A DNA stretch of 64,000 nt from Malachius bipustulatus (GCA_910589415.1 OU342637.1:34812162-34876161), one strand, 5' to 3'; numbered from the stretch's first letter, positions 47,821-61,437 are shown. Translations and numbers: made by a program. The notes: generated by a model from the sequence alone, not told the origin.

Positions 47821-48565
47821 TCTTTTAAGGCGCCCATTAGAAAAAGTTCAACTTTTAGGTAATCCACAATAGGGATTTGGATAAAATATAATAGGAATCT
47901 GAGTCAAAAATATAAATATTATCAAGATGGCGGCACATTTAAACATGGCGAAATAAAACGCCATTTTTTTAATGGGATTAATTATTAATTATTGTTATTT
48001 TATTAATTATTACATTTTTAATTTGTCTAAAAAAGTCCAATTATAATGGTTTTAGCAGTTGGAGTTTCAAATAAATTATTTATGCGATACAAACAAATGA
48101 AAATCGTTACAAATTTAAAGCTATTAACAACGAAAACTGCTCAAGATATCGGAAAACGGCTTATATGTCTCTATCTTAACTTTTTATGTATAGTAGCCTG
48201 AAGCGGTCTCGGAACGAAAGAGAGAATTCTTAGTCGCTCCGTTGCGAAAGCGTTCTTGCCTTCTCATAACACAATATTAGGTAGGTAGATTCCAAGAACT
48301 TATAAAGTAGATCCAAAATTCAATTCGAATATCTTCAAATTCGGAATTCAAAAACTTTTCTTTATTATTTTGTTATTTAAACTTTTTGAAAAAATTCTCC
48401 TAAAAGTTCAAAAACTAAGAATAAATCTTATTATTTTTCTGATTCTGGTAGCGATTAAATTTGAAAAAGTAATAAAAATAATATGTATTTATAAAAATAA
48501 TTATTTACATGATCTTGGTTACGGGTTTCTATTGCAAAATGTTAACATTGAAAATCCAGTACATA
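47821..48565. repeat. palindrome-arm fragment and spacer
   Basis: AAAACTGCTCAAGATATCGG and AAACGGCTTATATGT near 48137-48165 parallel 12165-12205 in the triple palindrome, so a relative once inserted here. A TA-TAGGATGATTC end lies near 47813. The remainder shows nothing recognisable. Confidence 0.4.
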
Positions 48566-48567
48566 TA

Positions 48568-48847
48568 CCGGGTGTACCATAAGTACCTACTGCGAAAGAT
48601 TTCAGGGGGTGATTCCTGAGATCATTTTAAGAAAAAAAAATCATATGAACATGGGTCCGAAAATGCTTAAAGTTACTAAACACCCTTGGTGAAAATTTCA
48701 AAGTGTCTATCTTATTAGGCATAAAAACATTGGTGGATGTGGTAGCGGGTAAGCATTTTCGGACCCATGTTCATATGAACTTTTTTTCTTAAAATGATCT
48801 CAGGAATTACCTCCTGAAATTTTTCGCAGTACTTTTGTTACACCCTG
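48568..48847. mobile_element. 280-bp palindromic MITE
   Basis: CCGGGTGTACCATAAGTACC and a diverged inverse ending GTTACACCCTG are flanked by TA (48566-48567, 48848-48849). Arms of about 110 bp include CATGGGTCCGAAAATGCTTA and its inverse. Confidence 0.85.
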
Positions 48848-48849
48848 TA

Positions 48850-49935
48850 TATGAGGTAAATAAAATCACGATAAATGTTTCATTAAACGATAACACTAAC
48901 TTGGAAACTTCTATAAACTTGGCTTTCTTCATCACTTATCTCTTCGAGATAAGAAGGTTGCTTACAAGGTAGCTACGAGGTAACTTACAATACGATCCCT
49001 TTAAAAAAAAAAGAGTCGTAGACCGGAAATTCAGTCAAGCAGGAGTATTCCCGGACAGGTGAAGAACATCAATTCCTCAGCAGTATAGGAAAGAGAAACG
49101 GCTCCAAAGAGAAGTTGAACCTTGATGAAGGTCCAATAAGGAAGTCAGGAGGTCTCGAGGTGCCGCTTCGGAGATGATGCCGAAAGGGAAGGCATAAAAA
49201 ATAACCTCTTGGAAACGTTGATTTTCGTTCTCGGTTCTGGACGTTTGGAAAGCAGATTATTTGTCGAGAACCTCGAGGGATCAACCCAATATTTGTTAGA
49301 TATAATTTGTTAGGTAGGTTGAGATAATGGTATTTTAACTCCACGAGAGCCTTCTTTGCCAAAATAACTTAAAGAGAAGATAGAGGTAGTCCCAAAAGAA
49401 ATACAACAATAATTTTAGAATTGTTGAATCTTCGAATATTTATAAGAAAATCTTCTTACTCACTCAATATAAGTATACTGTTTCAGGGAAGATATTTGAA
49501 GATAAACTGATTCGTTGACTGAGTAAAAGGCCAGAGGAAAAATATAATGGCGATTTTCCGGTCATGGGACGGGTTCTCAATACGAATTTTATTTTAACGA
49601 ATAATGGAACGGAATTTAAAAATATTCCCGGCGTATTACATAAAACCGAATAGGTCTACCATCTTGCTCTAACGAAAAGTTATTGCATCGTCCAACTACT
49701 GGTAGGACTATTCGACAAGAGAAACATGATATCTTTACTTTAACGTATAATTTATACCTTATAAGCCTATTGTGTAGTTGAAATGTTTAAAAAGGGGGAG
49801 AGGAAAAATCAGATAATTTTCACTACCTTGTATAAACAATTTAACTTAGCAGTTCTATAACCAGTTCTACCCCAGACTTGATCATCATCTTGTAGAATTA
49901 GTCTTCTCTGAAAAAGTTGCAGATGGAACTGAGTA
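48850..49935. other. no gene recognised
   Basis: Short frames only, with no recognised family. Confidence 0.4.
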
Positions 49936-52660
49936 ATATAATATAATAATAATAATAATAAATTGCCTTTTATCTATTATCACTATTATCGATAAGATAT
50001 GACTTATAGTGCCTCCTCAGATAATGAAATGTGCTGCCCTTAAAAGAATTTAGAACTTCGTTGTATGCAGTAGCGGCAGTACCTATATGAAAAACATCAG
50101 AGAAACACAGCATAACGATATCTCGGAATCACCAGACTGCCACCATACCTGATGGTTCTCCCGTGCATCTCACTTCTAAAAATCAGTCTCTATCTGAGGC
50201 AAGGAGGAGAAGATGTGGATAAGACCCTAAAAACTGTCAGACTCATGTGCAATTTAAAAAGAGCCAACCAAAGACCTCGATAACGAAGAATCGACAACAA
50301 TAATTCTGTATTTTCTGTAACCTATATTTAGTGACCTGATACAGACACGGGTACTATAAAATTAGCCCATAGTTTAAAATTGACAGCACTAAAGTCTCAC
50401 AGAGTTGTTTTCTCAAAGAAAAATTAGGATATTTCCTGCGTCTGTAGGTATAATAGCCTCAAAACTAAATATGATTTCCTAATCAACAACGACACATGTT
50501 CCTCAAACCGTAGCCTACAGTCAAACATTATACCCAGGTTTCGTTCACCCTGTGAAACCCTGAGTGGATGCCCCTGAACAGTAAGATGCAATTCGGTAAG
50601 TATGTCATGAACAATACCAAAATTAGGATTAAAAATCAAAGTACTGCATTTTTTTGGATTTAGTTTGAGATTATGAGCATCAGAGAAGGTTTCTATTGAT
50701 AAGAGATCCTGATTAATACAATCGGAAGCAGATCGGGAGTGTTCGGGCTTAAACGAGTAATAAAGTTGAGTATAATCAGCAAAAGATTGAATATTCACAT
50801 ACTACAAAGATTTATGATTATTGAATATCAGAGACATATAATATATAAAAGCAGCAAAGGGCCCAGCACCGAACCCTGCGGTACACCAGAAGTGCCGGGG
50901 AAAATTCAGACACTGAATCAGCAACCTTAACTCCCTGAGAGCGTGCATCTAGGTAACTGTGAAAAAAAGCACATGACAACACATCCAAGCCATAGTATAC
51001 ATGATCGAGAGTATCAAATGCCTTAGAATAATCAAGTAGTACAACCGAAGTTGACAATCCTGCGTCCAACGATGTTATGACATGATCAGTGATGTTCAAT
51101 AACATCAGTGTAGTAGTACTATACTCGTATCCCTTACGAAAACCAAACTGATATCCAGGAATTATCTCATTGGCAATAACTTATTCATAGACTTGACGCG
51201 GGACTAATTTCTCTAGAATTTTAGACAAAGCTGGGAGGATACTTATAGGGCGCAAGTCACTAAGGGTCTCAGGAGTTTTCACCTTGGGCCCAGGCACAAC
51301 AACAGAACGCCTCCAGGCTTCAGGAAAATATCCAATCAATAAACATGTGTTGACGATGTGTATAACATAGGGCCCCACAGTTGTCAAACAGTATTGCAAC
51401 ATCCTCGCGGACACACCGACAACTCCCACAGCACATGGTTTCAAACCCATTATAATGTGGACTATTTCTTCAGCAAGAGGAAGGGCAAAAGAGAATCCAA
51501 GAATTACCTGTTAACCTCCCCGGGATCTCTTAACCCACGAGGAATCTCCATTGCAAGCTCGGGTTTAACATTTAAGAAGTGAAAACTCTTCCAAAATTTC
51601 CTAGAGTTAGGACTCTTGGTAGGAACGTAAGATCGACAGATTTTTCCTTTCTTATAGCGCTCAGCACGGTATTACGGAGACCCATATAATAAGCATAGTC
51701 AGTCAAATTTTTTGTGCGCTTATAATTTGAAAAAGCATCATCACGCAACTTAATGTAACGAATATTCGGAGTCAACCAGGGAGAAAACGGCTTAGAGACC
51801 CTGGATGAAATATAAGGCGGATGCCTGTTAAACAGGGACGTGATATTATCAACTAAAAAGTTAATTGTACTATCCACATTATTCATGTACAAAATTCTAT
51901 CCCAGTCGACAGCCAGTAGGTCCCCATTAAATTTGGATAAGCAAAATCTACTGAAATCTCTGTAAGTGATAATGTTGGGCTTAGGACGAACATGCACCAG
52001 ACTGACAGTACAATAAATAGCGCGATGATCTGATATATTAATGATCCAGGACGCCCGAGCTCAATATGCATGAGGTCCGCTTTGTTCGTAAAAATTACAT
52101 CTAACAGAGTCTGCGAACGATTAGTAATACGAGTAGATTCTGTAATTAATTGAGTAAAATTATAAGACTCAATGCAACGCGCAACGGAGGACTCGACAAG
52201 CTGATCCTCATTTATGTCTCCCAAAAGTAAAATATGATCATATTGTGGTGTAATATAAGACATAATTGAATCCAAATATTCTATAAAATTGGTCAGACTA
52301 CAAGCAGCTGTACCCCCACCCAAGGTAGATTACCCCCACTACCATAGCACGTCCACCAACCCTCAATCCCACATCCATCCCAATCAATCCTCAATCCCAC
52401 TCAATCCACCCACATATGCTCAACCCCCGCCATGCACACTTTGAAAATCGACCAAGATGAGTGAGCAATCGAAGGAACTCCGAAAGTATATACCCACACC
52501 TCCTCCTCTACCGATGCGATCACCACGAATCAACCGAAATCCCGGCAGGCACAGAGACTCATCAGGCACACGGCCATCCAGTCAAGTCTCAGTCATGCAT
52601 ACAATGTCAAAACTATTTTGAGCTACGCTATCTGCAAGTAAGTAGCAAGAACATCTGGGT
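49936..52660 (-). pseudogene. CR1/Jockey-like LINE: endonuclease, reverse transcriptase, 3' tail
   Basis: Reading from 52640 down: endonuclease text FDIVCMTET, a stop, then LDGRVPDESLCLPGFRLIRG and GRGGGVGIYF; HILLLGDINEDQL and SQTLLDVIFTN near 52250-52100; then a linker (PFSPWLTPNIRYIKLRDDAF). The reverse transcriptase runs 51460-50420: FPEAWRRSVVVPGPKVK, LRPISILPALSKILEKLV, VVLLDYSKAFDTLDH, and SFADYTQLYYSF, where the second catalytic aspartate has become Tyr. The C-terminal part continues to about 50000. A (TTA)n tail (49936-49972, AAT on plus) marks the 3' end. Six or more frameshifts or stops are present. It is the longest LINE copy here, 5' truncated. Confidence 0.85.
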
Positions 52661-54785
52661 ACGCGCACTTCTCTAACAAAAGGTTTTCCCTGAACAGGTT
52701 CATTGTTGAATGTATCTTTGTTGAAGGGTAAATCACCAGCCCTAGAACCTGAGCATCCACTACTTTTTAGTTTATCTGACTTAAGTTGAAACTTAGATAG
52801 GTTCAGGTTCTGGTTGTGTCGTATATTAGCAGTTATGTGACTTATGGAAAAATGACCTCGCAGGTTTTTTGTATAAAAAAACTTTAATTAACTCTCATAA
52901 ATTTTCCATCAAAAGCTCACCCTTTCAGTTTTTTATAGTCAATCTAAAGCGCTGCTTTTATTTTAATCTCCTGAGATATTCCCTTATGTAGACTAATGTA
53001 AGACTAAAATATTTATTCCATGATTAACATCTTAAATTTTTTTATACAAATGTTTAGAAACAATGTTAGGTACATCAAAATACTTGACTTGAACATTCCA
53101 TTTTTGACGTTAATGGAGCCCGGGAACATTCTTATCTCTTTAATCTTTATGCCATGTAATGTAATTTTAGCACACCATTAAGAAAACTTTGAATAAAAAC
53201 CCTGATGTTCTCTACCGCTTTAGGTATTCTCTGCCAGAGACGAATACGCCTCATTAATCATGTCTTTAATCTCGGTTCAGTTATTTTTTTGTCTTCGTGT
53301 AAGCCATGCTCATCCATTTCCTCAAACCTGTGGGATATTAATTGAATTAGTTATTTGAGGAACTCCCGAATGGTGTTCGTGTTTTAGACGAAACGATTCT
53401 CTAAGCTGTCAAGGTGATGTTTGATGATAGGTGTAGTAAATTTGTCAAGCAGCCAACCTAACTGAATTGATTCCTCAACATTTAGTACCTACATTCTCTT
53501 CATTTTCTGTTGTTCCCCTTGCCTATGTTATTAGTAATGTCTAGACGAGTAAGAATTAGATTAATAATTGGAGAGACATTTTGACTCCTGCGAATGAATT
53601 CTACCCTATGAAGTATGTGTGTTATAATTAAATGTTGTAAATATTTCAGGTCTTTGAGGTTTTAGGAAATATCCCGCTTATAAGATTAAACTCATACAAT
53701 TTCAGTAATAGCAGTCCTCACCTCACATAAGTTTTATTAATAATAACAAACCTACCTAAAGAGATCTGAGGTAACATCGCATAGTAATCCATATAATGGC
53801 TGAAAATGGATAATATTCTAGAGGGGATCCACTATTTTGAAGCCGCATAGGGATTAGAATGTCATACAATTTAATATACAACAACGGAATAAACCCGGAT
53901 GGAGACTCTGGCTGTTATAATTCGCTTTGTTTCAGGTCCGGGCCTTCTAGTCGGGGACCAGGAAAATGTGGGTACAAAGCCAGAATGAGGCTGCTTTACT
54001 CAAACCTACTTCAAGCTTCTGGCACAATTTGAATAATCGTATTCGCACGGAAGAGCACACCCAAAAGCGCGAAAAAGAATAAAGTAAAATTTGAATTTCA
54101 TAATGTAAAAAGCTTTCCTTTTTATTTCCGGGAATTTTTGTTTAATCTTAACTCAGAGGTTTAATTTTCGGTCCTTAACTTAAGGTCCTTTTAATCATTA
54201 ACGGGTCTCTTGGCTGGAGTAAATGTCTAATCTAAGGACGACTTTTTAGAGAATTTTATGTGAATATTTATTATGCATGGACAAAGCGTCAACTGCCTTA
54301 TTCAGGGTATATCCTGGAAAAACAGTCCGACTAAAATGTTAATATGTCAATAAAATAACTCGTTTTCAAGATTTATTATTACATCTTGGAGGAAAGAAAC
54401 AAATATGACACAGACAAACTCTAACTTACCGAGATACAGAAGTTATAGTGTGAGTAAAAATAGATTTTCAATAGGAAATATGTAGTGGTACCCTACAATA
54501 ATGCACAATTACCCCCTGATGGAGAAAATATTCTATCGTATATATTCAGAATTTATGTAACAACCTGGCAACTCTTCAAGCAGTTAAAACCGTCAAATTC
54601 TGAGCCAAATAAATGTTCACTATTGCCAGAATATACCGCATAGTTCTTCTTTGGAAAGGAATATTCGATTACAATTTTTTTTTTCAAATTCCTATTTTCG
54701 ATTTGCAGTAATACAAGAAGACGTTAACAATTCGTATTTTTATTTATTTATTTTTTTTCGATAATTCATTCTTATAGAGAATACG
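52661..54785. other. no gene recognised
   Basis: AT-rich, no supportable frame or repeat. Confidence 0.4.
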
Positions 54786-54789
54786 AGTT

Positions 54790-55080
54790 ACCATACCCTT
54801 TTCTGTTCTGGGTGCGCCCCGAGCTGGAATTTCGTAGTCGATTTGTCGAACACTGTTCTCTGTCGGTGCACTTTTTGACCTATTCGAGTTGCAATGAACT
54901 CCGGCTGGTACATATCTTAGCACTTGTGTTTGCGTTAGAACACGTGCCCTCTGACAAATATAAAAAAAAAATGCCCGAGCTGTATATAAGGTGTATCCGT
55001 CCGGGTGGGAAATAAATAAACTGCACCGTCAAATTTAAGCGAAGTAATTTTGAATGGTCAGTTAGACCAAAAATTAGACC
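54790..55080 (+). promoter_or_regulatory. LTR-like promoter segment
   Basis: CTGTATATAAGG (about 54978-54989) is followed 20-30 bases later by GGAAATAAATAAAC, a TATA box plus poly(A) signal order typical of an LTR R region. It lies just before the gypsy relic, but I see no sequence match to the candidate 3' LTR at 57054, so it may belong to another element. Confidence 0.35.
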
Positions 55081-55599
55081 CATTAGATCTGGGAGCGGGA
55101 TCCCTAGTTTCTTCCAATATTAGAAAAGTTGAGATGAAAAATGGTTCGAAAAAAAAACGATCTCCAAGGAGCTGCTGAAATTATGGACAGACGCGTCGAG
55201 AAATCTTGGGCCAGATCAGAAAATAAAATTGAAGGTACTAACCAAATATGAGGAAATTAAACTTAGGACAAGGAAAGAAGGGAAGGGCTAAAATCGTTGG
55301 GCTTAAGACTAACACCTGTGATGATCAACCCATCCCACAGGGATGGGTCAGACTAAAATTTCCCCTCCTTTTTCTTACTGGGTAAGAGCCTTGGCTCAAG
55401 AACCGGGATCGGACGGAACGTATCGTTCCAATAGCAGACTAAAATTTCCAAGTCTTTGATTAGGCCGAAGATAAGCATCCATCATGATTTCTACCTTTTT
55501 CCAGTCGAGCTTATCTATCCCGCATCCAATAGTTTTAATCACAATTTTCTTCACCTTTTTGCTCTCTAAATGATATCTCATTGACCAATAGATTACCAA

Positions 55600-57053
55600 T
55601 AGCTAAAAGGGAGGAAGCCAATAGAATTATTCAAGAAATAGAAAGGGAAGATGTAATCGAACCTTTCAAAAGTCTTTGGGATTTTTTTCGTGGATTGTCA
55701 GCAGTTGAACAATGTGACAAAGAAGAATAGTTACCCCTTTCCTGGCATAGATGACACACTGGACATATTAGCTGGGTCAAAGTTCTTGTCCATCTTGGAC
55801 CTGAAAAGTGGATACTAGCAGGTTGAAATGGATCCTGACGACAAGGAGGAAACTGCTTTCACTGTTGATTCAGGACTCCACCAGTTCAATGTGCATAATG
55901 ACTTTCGGGTTATGTAATTCCCCAGATACAATTGAGAGATTAATGGAAACGGTACCTGGATGTCATTGTTGTGGTAGCAAAGACTTTTGAAGACCGCATG
56001 AAGAACTTGGTAGAAGGTATTCCAGCGATTGCATGACTCAAGTCTACAGACAAGTCTCAAGAGGTATCATCTGTTTCAATCAAAAGGAAGTGGCCATTTA
56101 GTAGGCAGCTTGGGCATTTAGTGTCTTGTAGAGGTGTGGCAACGGATAACCAGACAATCTAATCGGTGAAAGAATAGGGCATCCCGAAAAATAAACATGA
56201 CCTTAGAAGCTTCCTTGGTCTCTGTACCTCTTAGCGACGGTATGTTCCGGGGTTTGCTAATATCGCAAAATAGTAGAAGAGAGACGATTCCATTGAAACG
56301 ATGAGTATCAAGAAACATTTGAACATCTGAATATGACTAATTAATACTCCAATTTCGAGTTATCCCTTCCTTAAACGAAATTTTCATTCTGGATACAGAT
56401 GCTAGCAATGTTGGAGTTCGTGCATTGTTATCGCAAGAGCAGATTGCCTATAATATTATCGGGTATTCCAGCAAGACCTGATCCCAGTCGGAGCGCAATT
56501 AAAGTCCGTGAAACACTTCTACAACGATCTCTACGGAAGAAATTTTCTTCTGCGAACCGGCCTCTCGAACCAAGCAAGATGAACGAAAGATTACAAGAGT
56601 TTAACTTTGAAAAAGAAATAAATAGAAATGCTGATACCATATCGAGAAGACCTCGTCCTAAGAACCACAAACACTGTCATTATCGAGTGGAGGAAAAAGA
56701 ATCAATTCTCTATAGGAGGACAACGGATGTGGCTGACAACTGGCATCTGGCGGATATTCGGTGCCCTAATCAGGCCCAGGGAATGGATATTGGCCCAGAA
56801 CAAGACGAAACTAGGGGTACCAAAACTAACCTGATGAGCAGATGGTTTGAATTGGCGAGTTATCAGGAGCATGCTGGAGATCTTGATCCAGCCTACAAGT
56901 ATTGACATCCCAATAAGCTGTTTCAACCCAAGGGCTCCCAGAAATGAAGAAAGTCGACTGCTACTTTCATGAGACTTGCAAAAATATTGCAGATATCGAA
57001 ATAGCTCGAAGCAGACTACCTTTCGGAACGAAAGGCTTTCAAGGGGAGGGCAG
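55600..57053 (+). pseudogene. Ty3/gypsy reverse transcriptase and RNase H relic
   Basis: Broken frames give REEANRIIQEIEREDVIEPF, SYPFPGIDDTLDILAGSKF-like text, SILDLKSGY, VEMDPDDKE, FGLCNSPDTIERLMETV, and VIVVAKTFEDRMKNLVE, where the catalytic Y-x-D-D stretch is already damaged. RNase H follows near 56390 (DTDASNVGV, then LLSQEQ), with SVKHFYNDLYGRNFLLRT and NRNADTISRRP. Stops are frequent. Protease, gag and integrase were not identified. The end, AAGGGGAGGGCAG at 57041-57053, looks like the polypurine tract. Confidence 0.75.
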
Positions 57054-57775
57054 TGTAGTATTTTAGCCGTAATGCATCAAGAAAAATGAAAAGGTGTCAA
57101 AAAAAATATTGAAATTTTCCGAAGAACTCATCTAGTTTTAAAGTAAGCTTCCTTCCTAGATAGAAATTTCCAAAAATTCGGACTGAGTTATAATCCACAA
57201 GAGTCTTAGTTAATTCTTATTAAATTAGATTCAAACATTTAGGTAATATTAATTTTGTGCCAAAACTAATCTCCCATAGTTAAGTGAATTCATAAAAAAT
57301 AACTGAAAAATCCCAATAACTTGCTGAAATCTATTGTCATTATTTTAAGAACACTCGCCTGAGAAACGATTCCAGGTCCGCCAAGAGTATTTCTCGTCCT
57401 CAACTGCATCACGACGGAGTCACGGGTAATTCTTTACAATTACTGTTGAAAAGATAATTTTAACTAAAGAAAAAGTTAGCACAGTTTGCCAGTGCTTTCT
57501 GAGATGATAATAAAGTGCAAGAAACTTCTTCATTGGTGGAACTTCTCGAATTCCGAATTAGTAATTCCCCGACTTTTCGCCTCTCAAAACCGCCCCATTA
57601 TTCTTGCTAGCGGCTATTTCATGAAATATTTATTCACCATGACCGGGAGAAATTCAGCGCCGTCAATCAAACGCTCCAAGATCAAATGCGAATAAAATGG
57701 CAGCTCCATTCGGCTGATTCGTTTATTGATCGGGCGAGAGAAAATTAAACTCGGACCTGCCTAGATATTTCTACA
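57054..57775 (+). repeat. candidate 3' LTR of the gypsy relic (722 bp)
   Basis: It begins TGTAGTATTTTAG right after a polypurine tract and ends ...GATATTTCTACA, giving TG...CA ends with a 5-bp inverted match (TGTAG/CTACA). GAATAAAATGG near 57690 is a possible poly(A) signal. No second copy is visible in the window, so the call rests on position and ends. Confidence 0.5.
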
Positions 57776-59750
57776 GGGCATTTTGCTATTGAACTAACCA
57801 ATCATCCTTGAAACATATAATAATTTCAATAAAATATGCTTTTATTACATATAACATATAAATATAAAAATGGTAGTCGTTAGATAAGTTTGTTATGTTT
57901 TATCCATGCATGCACGATGATACAAGAAGAGTCTTTTGAGCATTTCTTCTTGTACATACAATAGATGTAAACTCAGTTATCGTTACTTAATAATAAAGCA
58001 ATGATTAAAAATGAATTCTAAGAGTTACAATAATTCTGGACATTTCACAGCAAACGTTACTGTCAGTGGTACTGGTAATTTAAGATATCAAACCAACTGA
58101 AAATTACTGAACTCGAAATAGATGGCTAAATCGAGAACGGCAAATTGAAGCTGAGTTCTTATTTCTATGGCGACTATAATTAACTATCTTTCCTAGAAGG
58201 GGTTGCTCAGAAATAACCATCAGCCTCGAATGTTTTGATAAAAGCTTTGCGTTGTAGATGCCATCATATAACAGAAATAGTTTGCGACGTCATATGTCTG
58301 AATATGACAAAAGGCATCGCAGTTACCATTGTCCTAGTCCTGAAGTTGTTTAATTGGGATAATCTATACTTATACTCTATCGGTAGGAAATGGATTTTAT
58401 TAGATCTCTAACTTATATTATACTTAAATATAAGAAAGTATGAGAAAGATATATGAGAGTCGAAATATATAAAAATGTTTGATCTAGGGAGAAAATCTTA
58501 CAATGTATGAAGGTCAGCAGCTTCTAAGAAATTTAGATACAAGATCTGAAATAATAAGTCCTGAAAAGAGTTGGCAAAAGAATCAAGCTTTGAACAGAAG
58601 GGGTAACATTGTATTGCTACGATCAGTTCAACCTGCATATCGCTCTTTACGCCACTTGATTTTGGTTCAAAACGGTTGTTACAACCCCGTTATAATAGAG
58701 ATATATCAGAGCCGTAAGCGAGGCTTACCTTGTAATAATTATTAATTTAAAACAAAGTAAGTTCCTGTGTTAAGTACCACTGAACGACCGTTTGCTTGTC
58801 TGCAACTACTTGAGCTAAGCTACTCAAAGGGGCCTCGGCCTTGTTAATGCGTTTTTTATCTGAGGTGCTCAACCATTAGGAGTGCTTATCTCTAAAGAGA
58901 TCTGTCTGCATCAAAGGGAAACTCTCATAATCTATCATCATCTCTTTGATCGTAATTTTGCTACAACACAACAAAAATTAATATAATTTTTACCTCAAAT
59001 TTAGCGTTACGTCGTCAAAGCATCATCCTCTTGACATCGTATCATCATAATCATATTATAGTAGGAATTACTGTCTCGTTTTTATTATTTTCAGACAAGT
59101 TATACTGGAAGAGGAATAACATTTTTACCATGTCTGGTTTTTGTTACGGGAAAATTATTTATTGCTTGTTATTATTTTCTCCGTCACGAAAGCTCAAGTA
59201 GTAAATGACTTTTTGGCATGTAATGAAGCATACAAGAACCTGATTAAAAGTTGTAACTTTATACACATATATCATAAGTATAAGAAGACTCCAGTCCTAG
59301 GGGTAGCTTCGTCTCTCCACCCGTAGGAACATGATTTGCTTTCCATACATGACTCGCCACCTCACTCAGGAATTCTAAACAGGAAACACTAAAGATAAAA
59401 CATACTACAGTTTCAACTGGCATAATATACGTTTGGTTTTGAAGTCATCCCACTCAAGCAGTTTTAGATTTTTCAATCCAATCAAGGAAAATTCATTCGC
59501 AATTTTGAATACGACACACATTTAATGTTGATAATATCTATCGTAACTTCTTTGCATATCAATGTCTACCATTTAATCATCAACTATATACGTCCTCAAA
59601 AAATCAACGTTTACAAATCGAATTTATTAAAATTTGGAGTTCATGGTCTCAACTTTAACAACGTTAAAACTAATTTTTGACCAACCTAATTCCTAATTTG
59701 GTGTAAAAGTTCGAGTCTATCGCTGCATAATGTTCTGGTCCCCCTGAGAC
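57776..59750. other. no gene supported
   Basis: The largest frame, 58503-58745 plus (80 codons, starting MYEGQQLLRNLDTRS), has no recognised family. A frame at 59141-59326 with a hydrophobic start is too weak to call. Confidence 0.35.
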
Positions 59751-59751
59751 A

Positions 59752-60530
59752 ATGAAACGCAAAAGGTCTCAAAATATTGCGGCCGATAGTTCATCTGTTG
59801 ACAACGAGTCAAATCAATCGATTCCAAGCCATGTACAAGAATTGGGACTCTCAAACATCATTGCGGCGAATTTTTCAAAAGAATATTGGCTACCCGTTCA
59901 GAAGATCAAATTAATTCAAGATCTAAAGCCACATGATAATTTGCCATGCCGTGCCGATTTCTCGCGTTGTCAACCAAAACAGATCTCGCGATATTGGCCG
60001 CAATGAACCCATGTGCTGCATGGGTTCATTGACCCAAGACTCGACTGCTTCCACAATAACAATAAGTGACTTTTTGGTGTGGTTTTCATACCGGCGGCGT
60101 CATTGGGATTTTTTTTTTCAATTAATAATGGTGACTGCCACATTACAGTCAATAGCAACCGCTATAGAGCGATAATAAACTGCTTTTTGTTCCCGAATTC
60201 GCGTCACATAAATGTGCTTTCAACATGACGGCCCCAGAAATTTGGAAACCGTTTTAAATCGAGAATTGGTCACCGAGTCGTGCGATCTAACGCCCTTGGA
60301 TTTGGGAGGGGGGGGGGCTAAGTGAAATCGTTGGTCTATGCTAATAAGTCAGAGACGTTATATGAGCTCAGACTGAATATTGAATGCGAAATTACCGAAA
60401 TATTTGCCGAAATGTGTGGTACCTAGAGTGGTCCAGAATTTGGTCAATCCAATTGGTGGAATTCAGTCGTGTCTTAAAACCTGCACTCAAGTCTGATCAG
60501 AAACTTAAGATCATCAAAACCTTCTTGATC
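59752..60530 (+). pseudogene. decayed mariner/IS630-type transposase, second family
   Basis: Pieces in order: VQKIKLIQDLKPHDNLPCRA (linker before the catalytic core), NRSRDIG- and RYWPQ-like text, VTFWCGFHTGGVIG-like text near 60070-60105, VNSNRYRAII, then SLVYANKSETLYELRLNIEC near 60330-60385 and EITEIFAEMC. These follow the insect DUF4817-type transposase order. The catalytic middle is deleted around a G-run (about 60308-60317). Inactive. It differs from the 20091 gene. Confidence 0.65.
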
Positions 60531-60564
60531 CCTAGATAGACCGGTGCCAGCATGCGAATATAAC

Positions 60565-61437
60565 AGCTAAGAAGCTGAAAGAGGTGGACCGTATGTTGCG
60601 GGCGGCAGTAAAGAAGGTCCTCTATTTGCCTCTTCATATCTCGAACGCTGCCCTCCATACTTCACTGAATGCCAGCGGGTATCTTTGACTTCACTCATCG
60701 AATCCCGGTGATAATGGCTAGTAGGTTGACACAGCTTTCGGGCACCGATTCTGAACTCGACGAGGTTTTGACCTTGTCTGAGGGATGGATTACCAAGGTG
60801 CGCCGAATGATAAAGGTAAATATGGAGAGCAAGGAACTGATCAATCAAACTAACTCGGAGGAGATGGAGAGCAGTTGGTGGGGAAATGGGGTGAGCCAGG
60901 TGGGTAGCAACGCGCGTGCTCAAAGTTAAATTAAGGCTCAACACGTTGCCTACTCGTACGATACCCACGAACCCGCCTTCGGAGAGGAAGTACAGGGCTG
61001 GTTACGTTAACCAGGAGAGTGTATCCCACGTCCTGCAGCAATGCTGGGTCACGCACGGCGTCCGAATTGAGAGAAATGACACTATAGTGAGGAAGCTCAA
61101 AGTCCTCGGTGTTCAGAGCGGTTGGTCCTCATATATTGAACCTCACATCAGGGATAAGGCAGGTCTCCTCCTGAAACCTGATTTAGTGTTCATCAAGGGT
61201 GACAGCTTGGTGATCCCTGATGTCTCCGTTGTGTGGGAAAACCCGCATGCGTTAACATCTGCCTGGGCCCACAAACAGGCGTACTACTCTGGACCTAACT
61301 TCTTGGAAGCGGTCCGACATAAGTATGGCGAACATCTACAGATCCGGGTGCTGCCATTTATAGCTGGTGCCAGAGGTGTATTGACGAAGAAGAATGAGGC
61401 TTTGAACGCTCTCCTCCCTGTAGCTCCCTACCATTAG
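60565..61437 (+). pseudogene. R2-type LINE C-terminus with restriction-like endonuclease
   Basis: A 5'-truncated copy. 60565-60930, in shifting frames, gives DRMLRAAVKKVLYLPLHISN and IPVIMASRLTQLSGTDSELD, the reverse-transcriptase thumb. The 173-codon frame 60916-61437 holds LRLNTLPTRTIP, a zinc-finger-like segment, and the endonuclease: KPDLVFIKGDSLVIPDVSVV (P-D...D of the PD-(D/E)XK fold), then WAHKQAYYSGPNFLEAVRHK. In the finger the usual two leading Cys read as Tyr (YRAGY), while C and H of LQQCWVTHG remain. Such elements usually target fixed sites, often rDNA. No rDNA is visible here. The 3' UTR seems to run to about 61600. Confidence 0.8.

Noticed and set aside
58503..58745. 80-codon frame as a gene
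   Set aside because: No family, no exon context, and of a length expected by chance in 64 kb.
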